Assembly: GCA_011522905.1 (NCBI GenBank)
Contig: WTIB01000138.1
Span: 1 to 21,000 of the forward strand
Direction: 5' to 3'
DNA: 21,000 bases
DNA from: Crocinitomicaceae bacterium
GTDB taxonomy: Bacteria; Bacteroidota; Bacteroidia; Flavobacteriales_D; Crocinitomicaceae
Position numbers and translations under genes: made by a program. Below the pieces are notes generated by a model that had not been told where the DNA came from, searched no databases, and saw only the letters and a list, made by a program, of their open reading frames with translations. Positions within the stretch are counted from its first letter, which is position 1; each line of letters begins with the position of its first letter. Positions 1-7,281 of the stretch are shown one piece after another.

Positions 1-182
1 TCCATAGACTGAGCTCCCTTGCAATTAAATTGAAGCGAGCTTCCCTTCTTGGTGGAGTAGTGACTAGACATTGTATCAAATCCAAATACAATATTTTGGT
101 CATCGGATACAGTTGACTCATCTGAACAAGACAATATGAAAAGGAAAAGACCAATACTTAGAAATTTAACTATTTTCCTCAT
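1..182 (-). CDS. putative lipoprotein, 3' end outside the window
   Basis: Reading the minus strand from an ATG at 182-180 gives 60 open codons that run off the window edge, so only the N-terminus is visible. It begins MRKIVKFLSIGLFLFILSC: two early basic residues, a hydrophobic stretch and a lipobox-like L-S-C with Cys19, followed by a Ser/Asp-rich segment. This is the pattern of a signal peptidase II substrate. The ATG directly follows the TGA stop of ytxJ (185-183) with no base between, so translation is probably coupled and the gene is the third member of a pheS-ytxJ unit. Beyond the membrane anchor I cannot assign a function, and total length is unknown. Confidence 0.7.
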   Translation of the reverse strand, partial: MRKIVKFLSIGLFLFILSCSDESTVSDDQNIVFGFDTMSSHYSTKKGSSLQFNCKGAQSM

Positions 183-512
183 TCAATGAATTTTTAAAAT
201 TAAATCTCCATCAATACCACCATGAGAAGCATGATGCAAGAGCTTTCCGCTTTCTATTAAAAGCACTTGAGGGGATTCGTGACGAACACCAAAGGTTTGT
301 GCCATTTGATTAGAAACATCTCTTGACAAAAGAACGTTAATCATCCAAAATGTATCCTTTGAATTCTTGAAATAAGCGGTTTGCTCGAATCTTCTCAATG
401 CCATAGAAGAAATCCCACACCTTGGGCTATGTTTGAAAATAAGATGTCTTCCGGTTTTCTGAACAATTTCATTCTCGAGCTGACTACTTTCTTTTAAATC
501 AATCCACGCCAT
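183..512 (-). CDS. ytxJ: YtxJ-family bacillithiol-linked redox protein (monothiol bacilliredoxin type)
   Basis: A 109-residue protein with a short thioredoxin-like fold and one conserved cysteine, Cys32, in the segment FKHSPRCGIS. This corresponds to the KHS-x-x-C-x-I-S motif of the YtxJ (DUF2847/BrxC) family. The C-terminal part PQVLLIESGKLLHHASHGGI matches the usual cis-Pro strand and the 'ASH' ending of the family. Members are thought to act on bacillithiol-mixed disulfides in the cytoplasm, and many Bacteroidota make bacillithiol. Length is typical. The ATG at 512-510 directly abuts the pheS stop (TAA, 515-513), and its own TGA directly abuts the next start, so it probably depends on translation of pheS. 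The family call is firm; the in vivo substrate is inferred. Confidence 0.85.
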   Translation of the reverse strand: MAWIDLKESSQLENEIVQKTGRHLIFKHSPRCGISSMALRRFEQTAYFKNSKDTFWMINVLLSRDVSNQMAQTFGVRHESPQVLLIESGKLLHHASHGGIDGDLILKIH

Positions 513-1535
513 TTAAAGTTCAGATTTAAATTGATTTAAAAAACGAATGTCATTTTCTGAATAAATTCTCAAATCATTGACTTTATATTTCAACTGTGCA
601 ATTCTTTCTACTCCCATTCCAAAAGCAAACCCGGAATATTTTTTTGAGTCTATATTACTCGATTCTAGGACATTTGGGTAAACCATTCCACATCCTAATA
701 TTTCTAACCAGCCTGTATATTTACAAACATTACACCCTTTCCCATTACATATCGTACATGAAACATCTACTTCTGCACTTGGCTCAGTAAACGGAAAAAA
801 TGATGGCCGTAATCGAATTTCTGCTTTCTCTCCAAACATTTCTTTTGCAAAATAAAGTAAGGTTTGCTTTAAATCTGCAAAGGACACATTCTCATCTATA
901 TACAGTCCTTCCACTTGATGAAAAAAACAATGCGCTCGAGCAGAGATGGCCTCATTTCGATATACTCTACCAGGCGATATGGTTCGTATTGGCGGTTGAT
1001 TATTTTCCATTACACGTACCTGAACAGAACTGGTATGTGTGCGAAGTGCAATTTCTTCCTTCCCCTTTTGAATAAAAAATGTGTCCTGCATATCTCTTGC
1101 AGGATGTTCTGGTGGAAAGTTTAGTGCTGAGAAATTATGCCAATCATCTTCAATTTCCGGGCCTTCTGAAATTGAAAAGCCAATTTTTTTAAAAATATCT
1201 TCAATTTCTCTTTTAATAATTGATAAAGGATGATGACTACCTACACTATCTGCTCTTGTGGGTTTTGAAAGATCCTCTTCTGATTTCTTGTTTACGGGTT
1301 TTTTGTTTGACCCCTTTAAGTTGTTTAACTTGGATTCAGCAATGGTTCTTAAGTCATTTATTTTTTGTCCAAATTCCTTTTTATTTTCATTTGGCACCTC
1401 CCTAAGTAGTGCATACAGCCCCTTTATAAGTCCCTTTGATCCAAGAAAGCGTATTCTAAATTTTTCAATGTCTGAGGTATCTTTTGCATTGAACGTCTCT
1501 ATTTCTTCCTCTATTTTTTGAATTTGCTCAATCAT
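513..1535 (-). CDS. pheS: phenylalanyl-tRNA synthetase alpha subunit
   Basis: Catalytic subunit of the alpha2-beta2 enzyme that charges tRNA-Phe; the beta subunit is not in the window. I chose the ATG at 1535 (MIEQIQKIEE), giving 340 residues. A longer reading from 1580 adds 15 residues that run through the upstream promoter-like boxes and do not resemble the family. Residues 1-80 form the charged N-terminal helical region. The class II core follows, with RTHTSSVQVR (165-174), motif 2 at 189-210 (GRVYRNEAISARAHCFFHQ) and motif 3 at 302-313 (GFAFGMGVERIA). Cys260, 263, 268 and 271 form a CxxC...CxxC insertion, which I recall from other Bacteroidota PheS and which may bind zinc. The gene heads a minus-strand unit with ytxJ and a lipoprotein. 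Confidence 0.95.
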   Translation of the reverse strand: MIEQIQKIEEEIETFNAKDTSDIEKFRIRFLGSKGLIKGLYALLREVPNENKKEFGQKINDLRTIAESKLNNLKGSNKKPVNKKSEEDLSKPTRADSVGSHHPLSIIKREIEDIFKKIGFSISEGPEIEDDWHNFSALNFPPEHPARDMQDTFFIQKGKEEIALRTHTSSVQVRVMENNQPPIRTISPGRVYRNEAISARAHCFFHQVEGLYIDENVSFADLKQTLLYFAKEMFGEKAEIRLRPSFFPFTEPSAEVDVSCTICNGKGCNVCKYTGWLEILGCGMVYPNVLESSNIDSKKYSGFAFGMGVERIAQLKYKVNDLRIYSENDIRFLNQFKSEL

Positions 1536-1577
1536 AAACCTAAGGTGTAACTTATTGACATAGTAAATTGTAGTATA

Positions 1578-1596
1578 CAAAAGTACAACAAAAGTA
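1578..1596 (-). promoter_or_regulatory. two tandem TAnnTTTG-type boxes upstream of pheS
   Basis: On the minus strand TACTTTTG occurs twice, at 1585-1578 and 1596-1589, 11 bp apart. Both match the Bacteroidota -7 consensus TAnnTTTG. From the nearer box to the pheS ATG is 42 nt, which leaves room for a short leader. I do not see a clear -33 TTG at the expected distance from either. Promoter function is inferred. Confidence 0.4.
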
Positions 1597-1602
1597 AATG
1601 AA

Positions 1603-1965
1603 ATGGTTCTAAAGAGCGTTTTGCAAATATTTTCTCTGATATTCTTATTTGTTTCATGTTACAAAGTAGAGCCAACAACATTGGAGGTAACAGTGAAAGA
1701 CAATACCGGGAATGTTATTCCAAACGCTATTGTTTACGTTGAAGGAGAACCAACGGTTTCTCCATCGCCTTCGATTGAAGCAATATATGAATCAGAAACA
1801 AACTCAAATGGAGTCGTACAGTTTGAGCTGGGAAATATTTATCAACCAGGACAAAGTGGAGTAGCCATTTTAAAAGTAATTGCAGAAAAAAATGACAAAA
1901 TAGGCTCAGGCACAATTGAGCTCATTGAAGAAACAAATAATAAACTTGATATCGTTGTGGAGTAA
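1603..1965 (+). CDS. small secreted lipoprotein, paralogue 1 of 3
   Basis: A 120-residue protein starting at ATG 1603. The N-terminus is a type II signal peptide (VLQIFSLIFLFVSC) with the lipidated cysteine at residue 19. The mature part begins with TLEVTVKDNTGNVIPNAIVY, a short beta-rich region resembling the first strands of carboxypeptidase-regulatory-like or transthyretin-like folds, and carries IYQPGQSGVAILKV near the C-terminus. It resembles the next two genes, most clearly the third (IYQLGQAGVAVLDI), so the group arose by tandem duplication. No catalytic motif is visible. Anchoring in an envelope membrane is expected; a beta-sandwich structural or binding role is a guess. It is divergent from pheS, with 67 bp between starts. 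Confidence 0.75.
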   Translation: MVLKSVLQIFSLIFLFVSCYKVEPTTLEVTVKDNTGNVIPNAIVYVEGEPTVSPSPSIEAIYESETNSNGVVQFELGNIYQPGQSGVAILKVIAEKNDKIGSGTIELIEETNNKLDIVVE

Positions 1966-2017
1966 CACTTTGGATAAAGAATCGTACACGATATTATTAT
2001 ATAATAAAATAATAACT

Positions 2018-2025
2018 TAACTTTG
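2018..2025 (+). promoter_or_regulatory. TAnnTTTG-type -7 box upstream of lipoprotein 2
   Basis: TAACTTTG matches the Bacteroidota -7 consensus exactly and lies 18 nt before the chosen ATG (2044). The upstream 1980-2017 stretch is very A/T rich and contains the 14-bp perfect palindrome TTATTATATAATAA at 1994-2007. No convincing -33 TTG is visible. This suggests the second and third lipoproteins can be transcribed independently of the first. Confidence 0.4.
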
Positions 2026-2043
2026 AAATCAAGATTGATTGCT

Positions 2044-2409
2044 ATGAAAAAACTCTTCTTACTTACCATATTGTTTTCAACTCTTTTAATGATGAGCTGC
2101 AGACCAAAAGACCCAGCTATATTAAAGGTTTTTGTGAGGTCCTCAACAAATCAATTGGTGAATGGGGCTAGAGTTGTTGTGATTGGGGATCAGCAATCAA
2201 ATCCACCAACGCTTGAGTTTGTAGATACATCATATACCAATTCATCTGGATTTACAACCGTTGATATGGATCAATACTTCAGCACATCGGGAGAAGAAAA
2301 TACGACTGGGTATTTTGATATACTTGTCAAATCAAACAATAAAGAAGCAACTGGATATACAAGATGTAGGATTAATACTACATCAGTAGAAACGATATAC
2401 TTACCATAA
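2044..2409 (+). CDS. small secreted lipoprotein, paralogue 2 of 3
   Basis: A 121-residue protein. The ATG at 2044 (MKKLFLLTILFSTL) was preferred to a TTG at 2023 because it gives a standard KK-plus-hydrophobic signal peptide, and because the TTG overlaps the promoter-like box at 2018-2025. The lipobox is M-S-C, with Cys at about residue 19. The mature part shares with its neighbours the opening ILKVFVRSSTNQLVNGARVV and the middle FVDTSYTNSSGFTTVD, but lacks the YQxGQxGVA element. It is the most diverged of the three. Function unknown; a carboxypeptidase-regulatory-like beta fold is suggested only by the strand pattern. Ten bases separate it from lipoprotein 3. Confidence 0.75.
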   Translation: MKKLFLLTILFSTLLMMSCRPKDPAILKVFVRSSTNQLVNGARVVVIGDQQSNPPTLEFVDTSYTNSSGFTTVDMDQYFSTSGEENTTGYFDILVKSNNKEATGYTRCRINTTSVETIYLP

Positions 2410-2419
2410 GAAAAGAGAC

Positions 2420-2797
2420 ATGAAATCTTCAAGAAAAATTTTAATTATAATGATGGCCGTATTGGTGTCAGGAGTTTTTTACTCTTGTCGAAAAAAAGCC
2501 GATACCATAGCAAATATTTACGTTCGAGATGAGGCAAATGCTATAGTGCCAGAAGCGATGGTGGTCTTATATGGAACAAACACTCAAGGGACACCTCAAG
2601 TTGTTGCCATTTTTGATACAGCATATACCAATGGTGCTGGACTTGCGTCATTTAATTATAATGACATCTATCAATTAGGTCAAGCGGGAGTGGCAGTTTT
2701 AGATATAAAGGCGCAAAAATTAAATAAGATTGGCCAAGGTATTATAAAAATTGAACCTGAGCAGGTAAACGAAGAAACTGTATTTATTCAACCTTAA
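2420..2797 (+). CDS. small secreted lipoprotein, paralogue 3 of 3
   Basis: A 125-residue protein with signal peptide MKSSRKILIIMMAVLVSGVF and lipobox Y-S-C (Cys23). Mature segments IYVRDEANAIVPEAMVVLYG, FDTAYTNGAGLASF and IYQLGQAGVAVLDIKAQK align without large gaps to lipoprotein 1 (IYQPGQSGVAILKVIAEK), and the 'DTAYTN' part aligns to lipoprotein 2. Lipoproteins 1 and 3 look closer to each other than to the middle gene. The stop codon (TAA 2795-2797) lies in a TTAA palindrome that also gives the stop of the convergent orphan gene. Function is unknown; I infer an envelope-anchored single-domain protein. Confidence 0.75.
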   Translation: MKSSRKILIIMMAVLVSGVFYSCRKKADTIANIYVRDEANAIVPEAMVVLYGTNTQGTPQVVAIFDTAYTNGAGLASFNYNDIYQLGQAGVAVLDIKAQKLNKIGQGIIKIEPEQVNEETVFIQP

Positions 2798-3180
2798 GCC
2801 CGTATAAATTTATATTCATTAAATGTGGTGAGAAATTTCAACTCACTCATCGGAACAGAAGTTTTCATTAATGAGGTAAAATCGAATTCATAGTCTTTGA
2901 TATGAATATCCTCAGTTGTTTTTAAATAGTCGTTAATTGAGGTATCTGGATTTGCCCTCTGAATACGATTTAAAATCTTATTTAAAAAAGACTGATCAAC
3001 CTTTAAGAATAGCTCGCTATTCAAGGACCCTTGTGTAAGTTTACCATTGAGAATTAACCAGTCGCTCAATGAATTGAATTTAATAGTTTGTATGTCAAAA
3101 AGTAGGTTCATAACGTAATTTTTAAACAAATCTATTCCTATAGGACGTAAACAATTTACGAACTTAAATTCTTTCTTCAA
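2794..3180 (-). CDS. hypothetical protein, family not recognised, TTG start
   Basis: A 128-residue open frame that I do not recognise. The first possible start is a TTG at 3180-3178 (MKKEFKFVNC when read as Met), with an in-frame TGA two codons upstream; the first ATG would only give a shortened protein from residue 24. The sequence has no signal peptide or membrane segment. It is of mixed charge with predicted helices (SFLNKILNRIQRA) and ends FLTTFNEYKFIRA. It is convergent with lipoprotein 3, sharing the bases TTAA (2794-2797) as both stop codons, and divergent from tatC with 54 bp between starts. Amino-acid composition is normal for the window, which favours a real gene; no function can be proposed. 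Confidence 0.6.
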   Translation of the reverse strand: MKKEFKFVNCLRPIGIDLFKNYVMNLLFDIQTIKFNSLSDWLILNGKLTQGSLNSELFLKVDQSFLNKILNRIQRANPDTSINDYLKTTEDIHIKDYEFDFTSLMKTSVPMSELKFLTTFNEYKFIRA

Positions 3181-3209
3181 GAATCACCAAACAAGTCTAG
3201 CCTTTTGGT

Positions 3210-3217
3210 TAAATTTG
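3210..3217 (+). promoter_or_regulatory. TAnnTTTG-type -7 box upstream of tatC
   Basis: TAAATTTG matches the Bacteroidota -7 consensus and ends 17 nt before the tatC ATG. It would drive the tatC-DUF5686-lptB operon. A -33 TTG at the usual distance is not clear. Confidence 0.4.
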
Positions 3218-3234
3218 TATCCGATTATCCATAA

Positions 3235-4032
3235 ATGATAGAGAATAAAAATCAACAGAACGAGGGACAAATGTCATTTCTTGAGCATCTTGAGGAGCTA
3301 AGATGGAGACTTGTTCGCAGTGCTGTAGCTGTGGTGTGTATAGGCATCGTCATTTGGATTTTCCAGGAGTGGATCATGGAAAATGTTTTCATGACAATGA
3401 AAAGCAATGACTTTATTTCATTTAGACTAATGTGTCAGTGGTTTGGTACGTGTGTAGAGGATATTCCAGTACAGCTCCAAAGCATGACGGTTTCAGGTCA
3501 ATTTGGTTATGCTCTTATGATGAGTTTTATGGGAGGACTCGTATTAGGTTTCCCTTTTATATTTTATCAAATCTGGTCCTTTCTAAAACCCGGTTTAAAG
3601 TTTAAAGAAAAGAAAATGGCTAAGGGAATCGTTTTTTATGTGAGTATTTTGTTCTTTTTGGGAATCAGTTTTGGCTATTTAGTCGTGGCTCCGTTGAGCA
3701 TACAATTTTTTGGCTCATTTCAAATAAGTTCTGAGATAAGAAATGATTTCACAATTAGCTCATACATGAGTACTATTATTTCAACAGTCTTTTATACAGG
3801 TTTATTTTTTTTACTGCCTGTAATCATCTTCTTGCTTTCAAAAGTTGGACTTATTACTCCAGATTTTTTAAGAAAATACAGAAAGCATGCACTTGTTATA
3901 ATATTGATATTGTCAGCATTGATAACTCCTCCTGATGTTATATCTCAAGTGATTGTATCAATTCCGATACTATTATTGTATGAAATAGGAATCCTCGTCT
4001 CAAGGAAAGCCTCAAAAAAAGCAGGCGAATAA
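3235..4032 (+). CDS. tatC: Sec-independent protein translocase subunit TatC
   Basis: TatC is the inner-membrane receptor that recognises twin-arginine signal peptides and works with TatA-type subunits, which are not in this window. The 265-residue protein shows the hallmark N-terminal motif MSFLEHLEELRWRL (13-26). Six predicted membrane spans lie near residues 28-45, 92-116, 130-155, 178-201, 218-232 and 237-255. The conserved second-loop motif YQIWSFLKPGLKFKEKK (111-127) and the segment ALITPPDVISQ (228-238) are present. Length is typical. It is the first gene of a plus-strand operon, with 6 bases before the DUF5686 gene. From memory, tatC, a carboxypeptidase-like outer-membrane protein and lptB are often adjacent in Bacteroidota. 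Confidence 0.95.
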   Translation: MIENKNQQNEGQMSFLEHLEELRWRLVRSAVAVVCIGIVIWIFQEWIMENVFMTMKSNDFISFRLMCQWFGTCVEDIPVQLQSMTVSGQFGYALMMSFMGGLVLGFPFIFYQIWSFLKPGLKFKEKKMAKGIVFYVSILFFLGISFGYLVVAPLSIQFFGSFQISSEIRNDFTISSYMSTIISTVFYTGLFFLLPVIIFLLSKVGLITPDFLRKYRKHALVIILILSALITPPDVISQVIVSIPILLLYEIGILVSRKASKKAGE

Positions 4033-4038
4033 AAGAAT

Positions 4039-6528
4039 ATGTATAAATACGCAATAACTATTGTCTTTTGTCATCTAATTGGTTCACTTATTGGACAAAG
4101 CGTATTGGTTTATGGGAAAATTATTGATGAAAAGACTGAGTTGCCCCTTCCATTTGCTAAAGTTCAATTCGCATACTCAAAAAAAGCTGCACTCGCGGAC
4201 TCTGCTGGCAATTATAAAATCACCTATTCAAATGACAAAGACTCTGACTCGATTATTGCATCATTCATAGGATACCATAGTAGCTCTCAACTGATAGAGA
4301 AGATTCAGTCATCCCAGTCTGCCGATATTCGACTCAATATTAATTTCAAGCTCAAAAGTATTTTTAAAGACTTTGATGAAATTACCGTAAAAGCACCGGG
4401 CGAGCTCCCATCGACGATTTTAATTCGCAAGGTGATTGCCAACAAAGACAATAATAACAAAGACAAGCTTGATGCATATGAATACAAGCTTTACAATAAA
4501 ATTCAATTCGATCTGAACAATATTGGTGATGATTTTAAAAGCAATAAATTGGTGAATAAGCTGGGCCTTGTATTCAATTATTTAGATTCTACAGAAAAGG
4601 GGAAAAGCTTTCTTCCATTAATTCTTAGTGAATCTATTTCACGTTATTATTATAAGGATAGGCCCAAAACAAAGAGAGAAATCATAGAAGCAAGTAGAAC
4701 TACAGGAATTGAGAACATCCAAGTCACTCAATTTTTAGGTGATATGTATTTGGAATTGAATGTGTATGACAACATTTACACCATTTTCGGTAAATCTTTT
4801 GTTAGCCCACTTTCAAACAATTGTCAAAATTATTATAAATATTACCTAGAAGATTCTGCTTTCATAGATAATGACTGGTGTTATAAACTTCGTTACATCC
4901 CAAAGCGAAAACGAGATCTTTGTTTTACTGGTGATCTTTGGATCAATGATAGTTCGTTTGCCGTAAAACGAATCGAGGCTACGGTGTCTCCTAACGCGAA
5001 CCTAAACTTTGTCAAAGACTTCTACTTTCAGCATGATTTTGAAAAGGTTCAAAATGCATTCTGGATGTTAAAGAAAGAGCGCTTTATTGCAGATATTCAG
5101 CTCACAAAAAAAACAAAAGTTTATGGCTTTTTCGCCCGAAAGTATTCGGAAAGAAGTGAATTCAAAATCAATCGAAAAAAAGACAACTCATTTTATAAAA
5201 CAGACAATACGGTAGAAATTGCTAATGGGGCAAACACCAAAACTGATGAAGCATGGGACTCACTACGGACTGTTGAATTAAATGCACAAGAAAGAGGAAT
5301 AGGACATATGATTGATTCGCTAAATCAGACACCTTATTTTAAGCGATTGAAAAACTTTTCCTACTTAGGGACAACGGGTTACTACCCTATGGGTAAAATA
5401 GAAATTGGAAATCTATATTCATTATTCAGTGTCAACCCAGTAGAACGATTCAGAACAGCGTTATCATTGAGGACCTCAAATGCATTCTCAAAGAGAATTG
5501 AATTTGGCGTGAATGGAGCTTATGGTTTTGGTGATAATCGATTCAAATATGGGGGCCTGATCCGTTGGAACCTTTCCAAACGCAAAAGAGCGCTTCTATC
5601 TATTTTCTATAACTATGATATCGAGCAAATAGGTGTTTCTCCTTATGCTGTATCCATGGGTAATACTTTTGCTACGGTTTTGAATACTGCTCCATTTGAT
5701 AAGCTAACTTTTATAACAAGGGCGGGTGCAAATATTGAAAAGGATATAAAAAAGGATTTGATTGCGTTTGTAGGTGTTGAATGGAAAGAATATCGCCCCT
5801 TAGGTTTAGCTAATTATTTAAGGGTTAATCCAGCTGATGGAGCGCTCGATACGATTACACAAATTAAGGCAAGTGAAATCACAGCCCGATTAAGATGGGC
5901 TAAAAACGAAGAGTTTATTGCCGGTGCATTTGACAGAACAAGCTTGCGTTCAAAATATCCAATTATTGCTATTCAAGGAGTTTTTGGAATAAAGGGTTTA
6001 TTAGGAAGTCAATATTCATATCAAAAAATAGAGCTTCAATTGGAGCATAATACCCAACTGGGTATTCTTGGAAGGTTTAATTATGGTGCAAAAGTTGGGT
6101 ATATCTTTGGGAACTTGGCATATCCTTTATTAAATGCACATCCTGGAAATCAATCTTTATGGTTGATGTCCTCAGCTTTTAATAAGCTGAATTTTTTAGA
6201 ATTTATAAGTGACCAATATATGGAGGGGTATATTGAAAACCATTGGGATGGCTTTTTCTTTAATAAGCTCCCTCTAATAAAACATCTTAACTTAAGATTG
6301 GTAAGCTCTGCAAAGATGGCCTATGGGAAACTTAGCTCGAGACATCAATCTGAAATGATTTATCCAAGTTTTATAAGATCTTTTGGGAAAATACCCTACA
6401 TGGAAAGTACAATAGGTATAGAAAATATATTTAAATTCATAAGAGTTGACTTGGTGTGGAGAATGACGCATAATGACCCAGGTTCAAATCCACTTGGAAT
6501 TAGAGGGAAACTTACGCTTAATTTTTAA
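4039..6528 (+). CDS. DUF5686-type outer-membrane protein with carboxypeptidase-regulatory-like domain
   Basis: An 829-residue protein with a cleavable signal peptide (MYKYAITIVFCHLIGSLIGQ). Residues about 21-105 (VLVYGKIIDEKTELPLPFAK, then DSAGNYKITY and SFIGYHS) form a carboxypeptidase D regulatory-like beta domain, as at the start of many Bacteroidota outer-membrane proteins. The remainder, with alternating hydrophobic and aromatic strands and a terminal GIRGKLTLNF, fits the DUF5686 region and an outer-membrane barrel ending in phenylalanine. I see no TonB box or plug, so a SusC-type transporter is unlikely. It sits between tatC (6 bp upstream) and lptB (12 bp downstream). Its precise job is unknown; outer-membrane location is inferred from the family and the strand pattern. 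Confidence 0.8.
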   Translation: MYKYAITIVFCHLIGSLIGQSVLVYGKIIDEKTELPLPFAKVQFAYSKKAALADSAGNYKITYSNDKDSDSIIASFIGYHSSSQLIEKIQSSQSADIRLNINFKLKSIFKDFDEITVKAPGELPSTILIRKVIANKDNNNKDKLDAYEYKLYNKIQFDLNNIGDDFKSNKLVNKLGLVFNYLDSTEKGKSFLPLILSESISRYYYKDRPKTKREIIEASRTTGIENIQVTQFLGDMYLELNVYDNIYTIFGKSFVSPLSNNCQNYYKYYLEDSAFIDNDWCYKLRYIPKRKRDLCFTGDLWINDSSFAVKRIEATVSPNANLNFVKDFYFQHDFEKVQNAFWMLKKERFIADIQLTKKTKVYGFFARKYSERSEFKINRKKDNSFYKTDNTVEIANGANTKTDEAWDSLRTVELNAQERGIGHMIDSLNQTPYFKRLKNFSYLGTTGYYPMGKIEIGNLYSLFSVNPVERFRTALSLRTSNAFSKRIEFGVNGAYGFGDNRFKYGGLIRWNLSKRKRALLSIFYNYDIEQIGVSPYAVSMGNTFATVLNTAPFDKLTFITRAGANIEKDIKKDLIAFVGVEWKEYRPLGLANYLRVNPADGALDTITQIKASEITARLRWAKNEEFIAGAFDRTSLRSKYPIIAIQGVFGIKGLLGSQYSYQKIELQLEHNTQLGILGRFNYGAKVGYIFGNLAYPLLNAHPGNQSLWLMSSAFNKLNFLEFISDQYMEGYIENHWDGFFFNKLPLIKHLNLRLVSSAKMAYGKLSSRHQSEMIYPSFIRSFGKIPYMESTIGIENIFKFIRVDLVWRMTHNDPGSNPLGIRGKLTLNF

Positions 6529-6540
6529 TACATTGGTGAA

Positions 6541-7281
6541 GTGAATTTATATACAGAAAATATTTTTAAGAGCTACAAGGGTAAAAAAGTAGTGCAAGAT
6601 GTCTCCATTCATCTTAAACAGGGTGAAATTGTTGGTCTTCTTGGTCCAAATGGAGCCGGAAAAACCACCTCATTTTATATGATTGTTGGATTGGTTCGAC
6701 CAGACAGTGGGAAAGTCTTTTTGAATGATACTGAAATCACAAACCTCCCCATGTATAAAAGAGCGCAGATGGGATTAGGTTACTTGCCACAAGAGATTTC
6801 TGTGTTCAGGAAGCTCAGCGTCGAAGACAATATCATGGCTATTCTTGAAATGACTTCAAAATCAGCTTCAGAGAGAAAGAACAGACTTGAAGAGCTTCTT
6901 GAAGAATTTAATCTGACGGAGTTTAGAAAAACATTAGGAAACAGGCTTTCAGGGGGAGAAAAAAGAAGAACGGAAATTGCCAGAGCTTTAGCAACCGATC
7001 CTCAGTTTGTTTTATTGGACGAGCCCTTTGCAGGAGTGGATCCTATAGCAGTTGAAGACATTCAAAGTATTGTCTCTGCACTAAAAAAGAAAAACATAGG
7101 AATACTGATTACTGATCATAATGTACAGGAAACACTTTCCATCACTGATCGGGCCTACTTACTTTTTGAGGGAAGTATTCTAAAATCAGGGACAGCAGAA
7201 GAGCTGGCAAATGATGAACAGGTAAGAAAGGTGTACCTGGGTAGAAATTTTGAGCTAAAGAAAAAAACGTTATCGGATTAG
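6541..7281 (+). CDS. lptB: LPS export ABC transporter ATP-binding protein LptB
   Basis: Cytoplasmic ATPase of the LptBFGC complex that extracts lipopolysaccharide from the inner membrane for transport to the outer membrane. The 246-residue protein has Walker A GPNGAGKT (35-42), Q-loop Gln84 in YLPQEISVFRKL, signature LSGGEKRRTEIARAL (136-150), Walker B FVLLDEPFAGVDP (156-168) and switch His193 in ITDHNV. The YLPQE-SVFRKLSVEDNI and GGE-RRTE segments are LptB-specific. The start is GTG at 6541; no ATG exists in frame after the upstream stop before the family-typical beginning. It is the last gene of the tatC operon. Its final 12 bases overlap the 3' end of the convergent PKD gene. Confidence 0.93.
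   Translation: MNLYTENIFKSYKGKKVVQDVSIHLKQGEIVGLLGPNGAGKTTSFYMIVGLVRPDSGKVFLNDTEITNLPMYKRAQMGLGYLPQEISVFRKLSVEDNIMAILEMTSKSASERKNRLEELLEEFNLTEFRKTLGNRLSGGEKRRTEIARALATDPQFVLLDEPFAGVDPIAVEDIQSIVSALKKKNIGILITDHNVQETLSITDRAYLLFEGSILKSGTAEELANDEQVRKVYLGRNFELKKKTLSD

Noticed and set aside
596..1521. Several plus-strand open frames opposite pheS (for example 800-1075 and 1258-1521)
   Set aside because: They lie antisense within a well-supported pheS and have no recognisable domains; shadows of the real gene.
1994..2007. 14-bp perfect palindrome of A and T only (TTATTATATAATAA)
   Set aside because: Such palindromes are common by chance in A/T-only stretches; mentioned with the promoter but not claimed as an operator.
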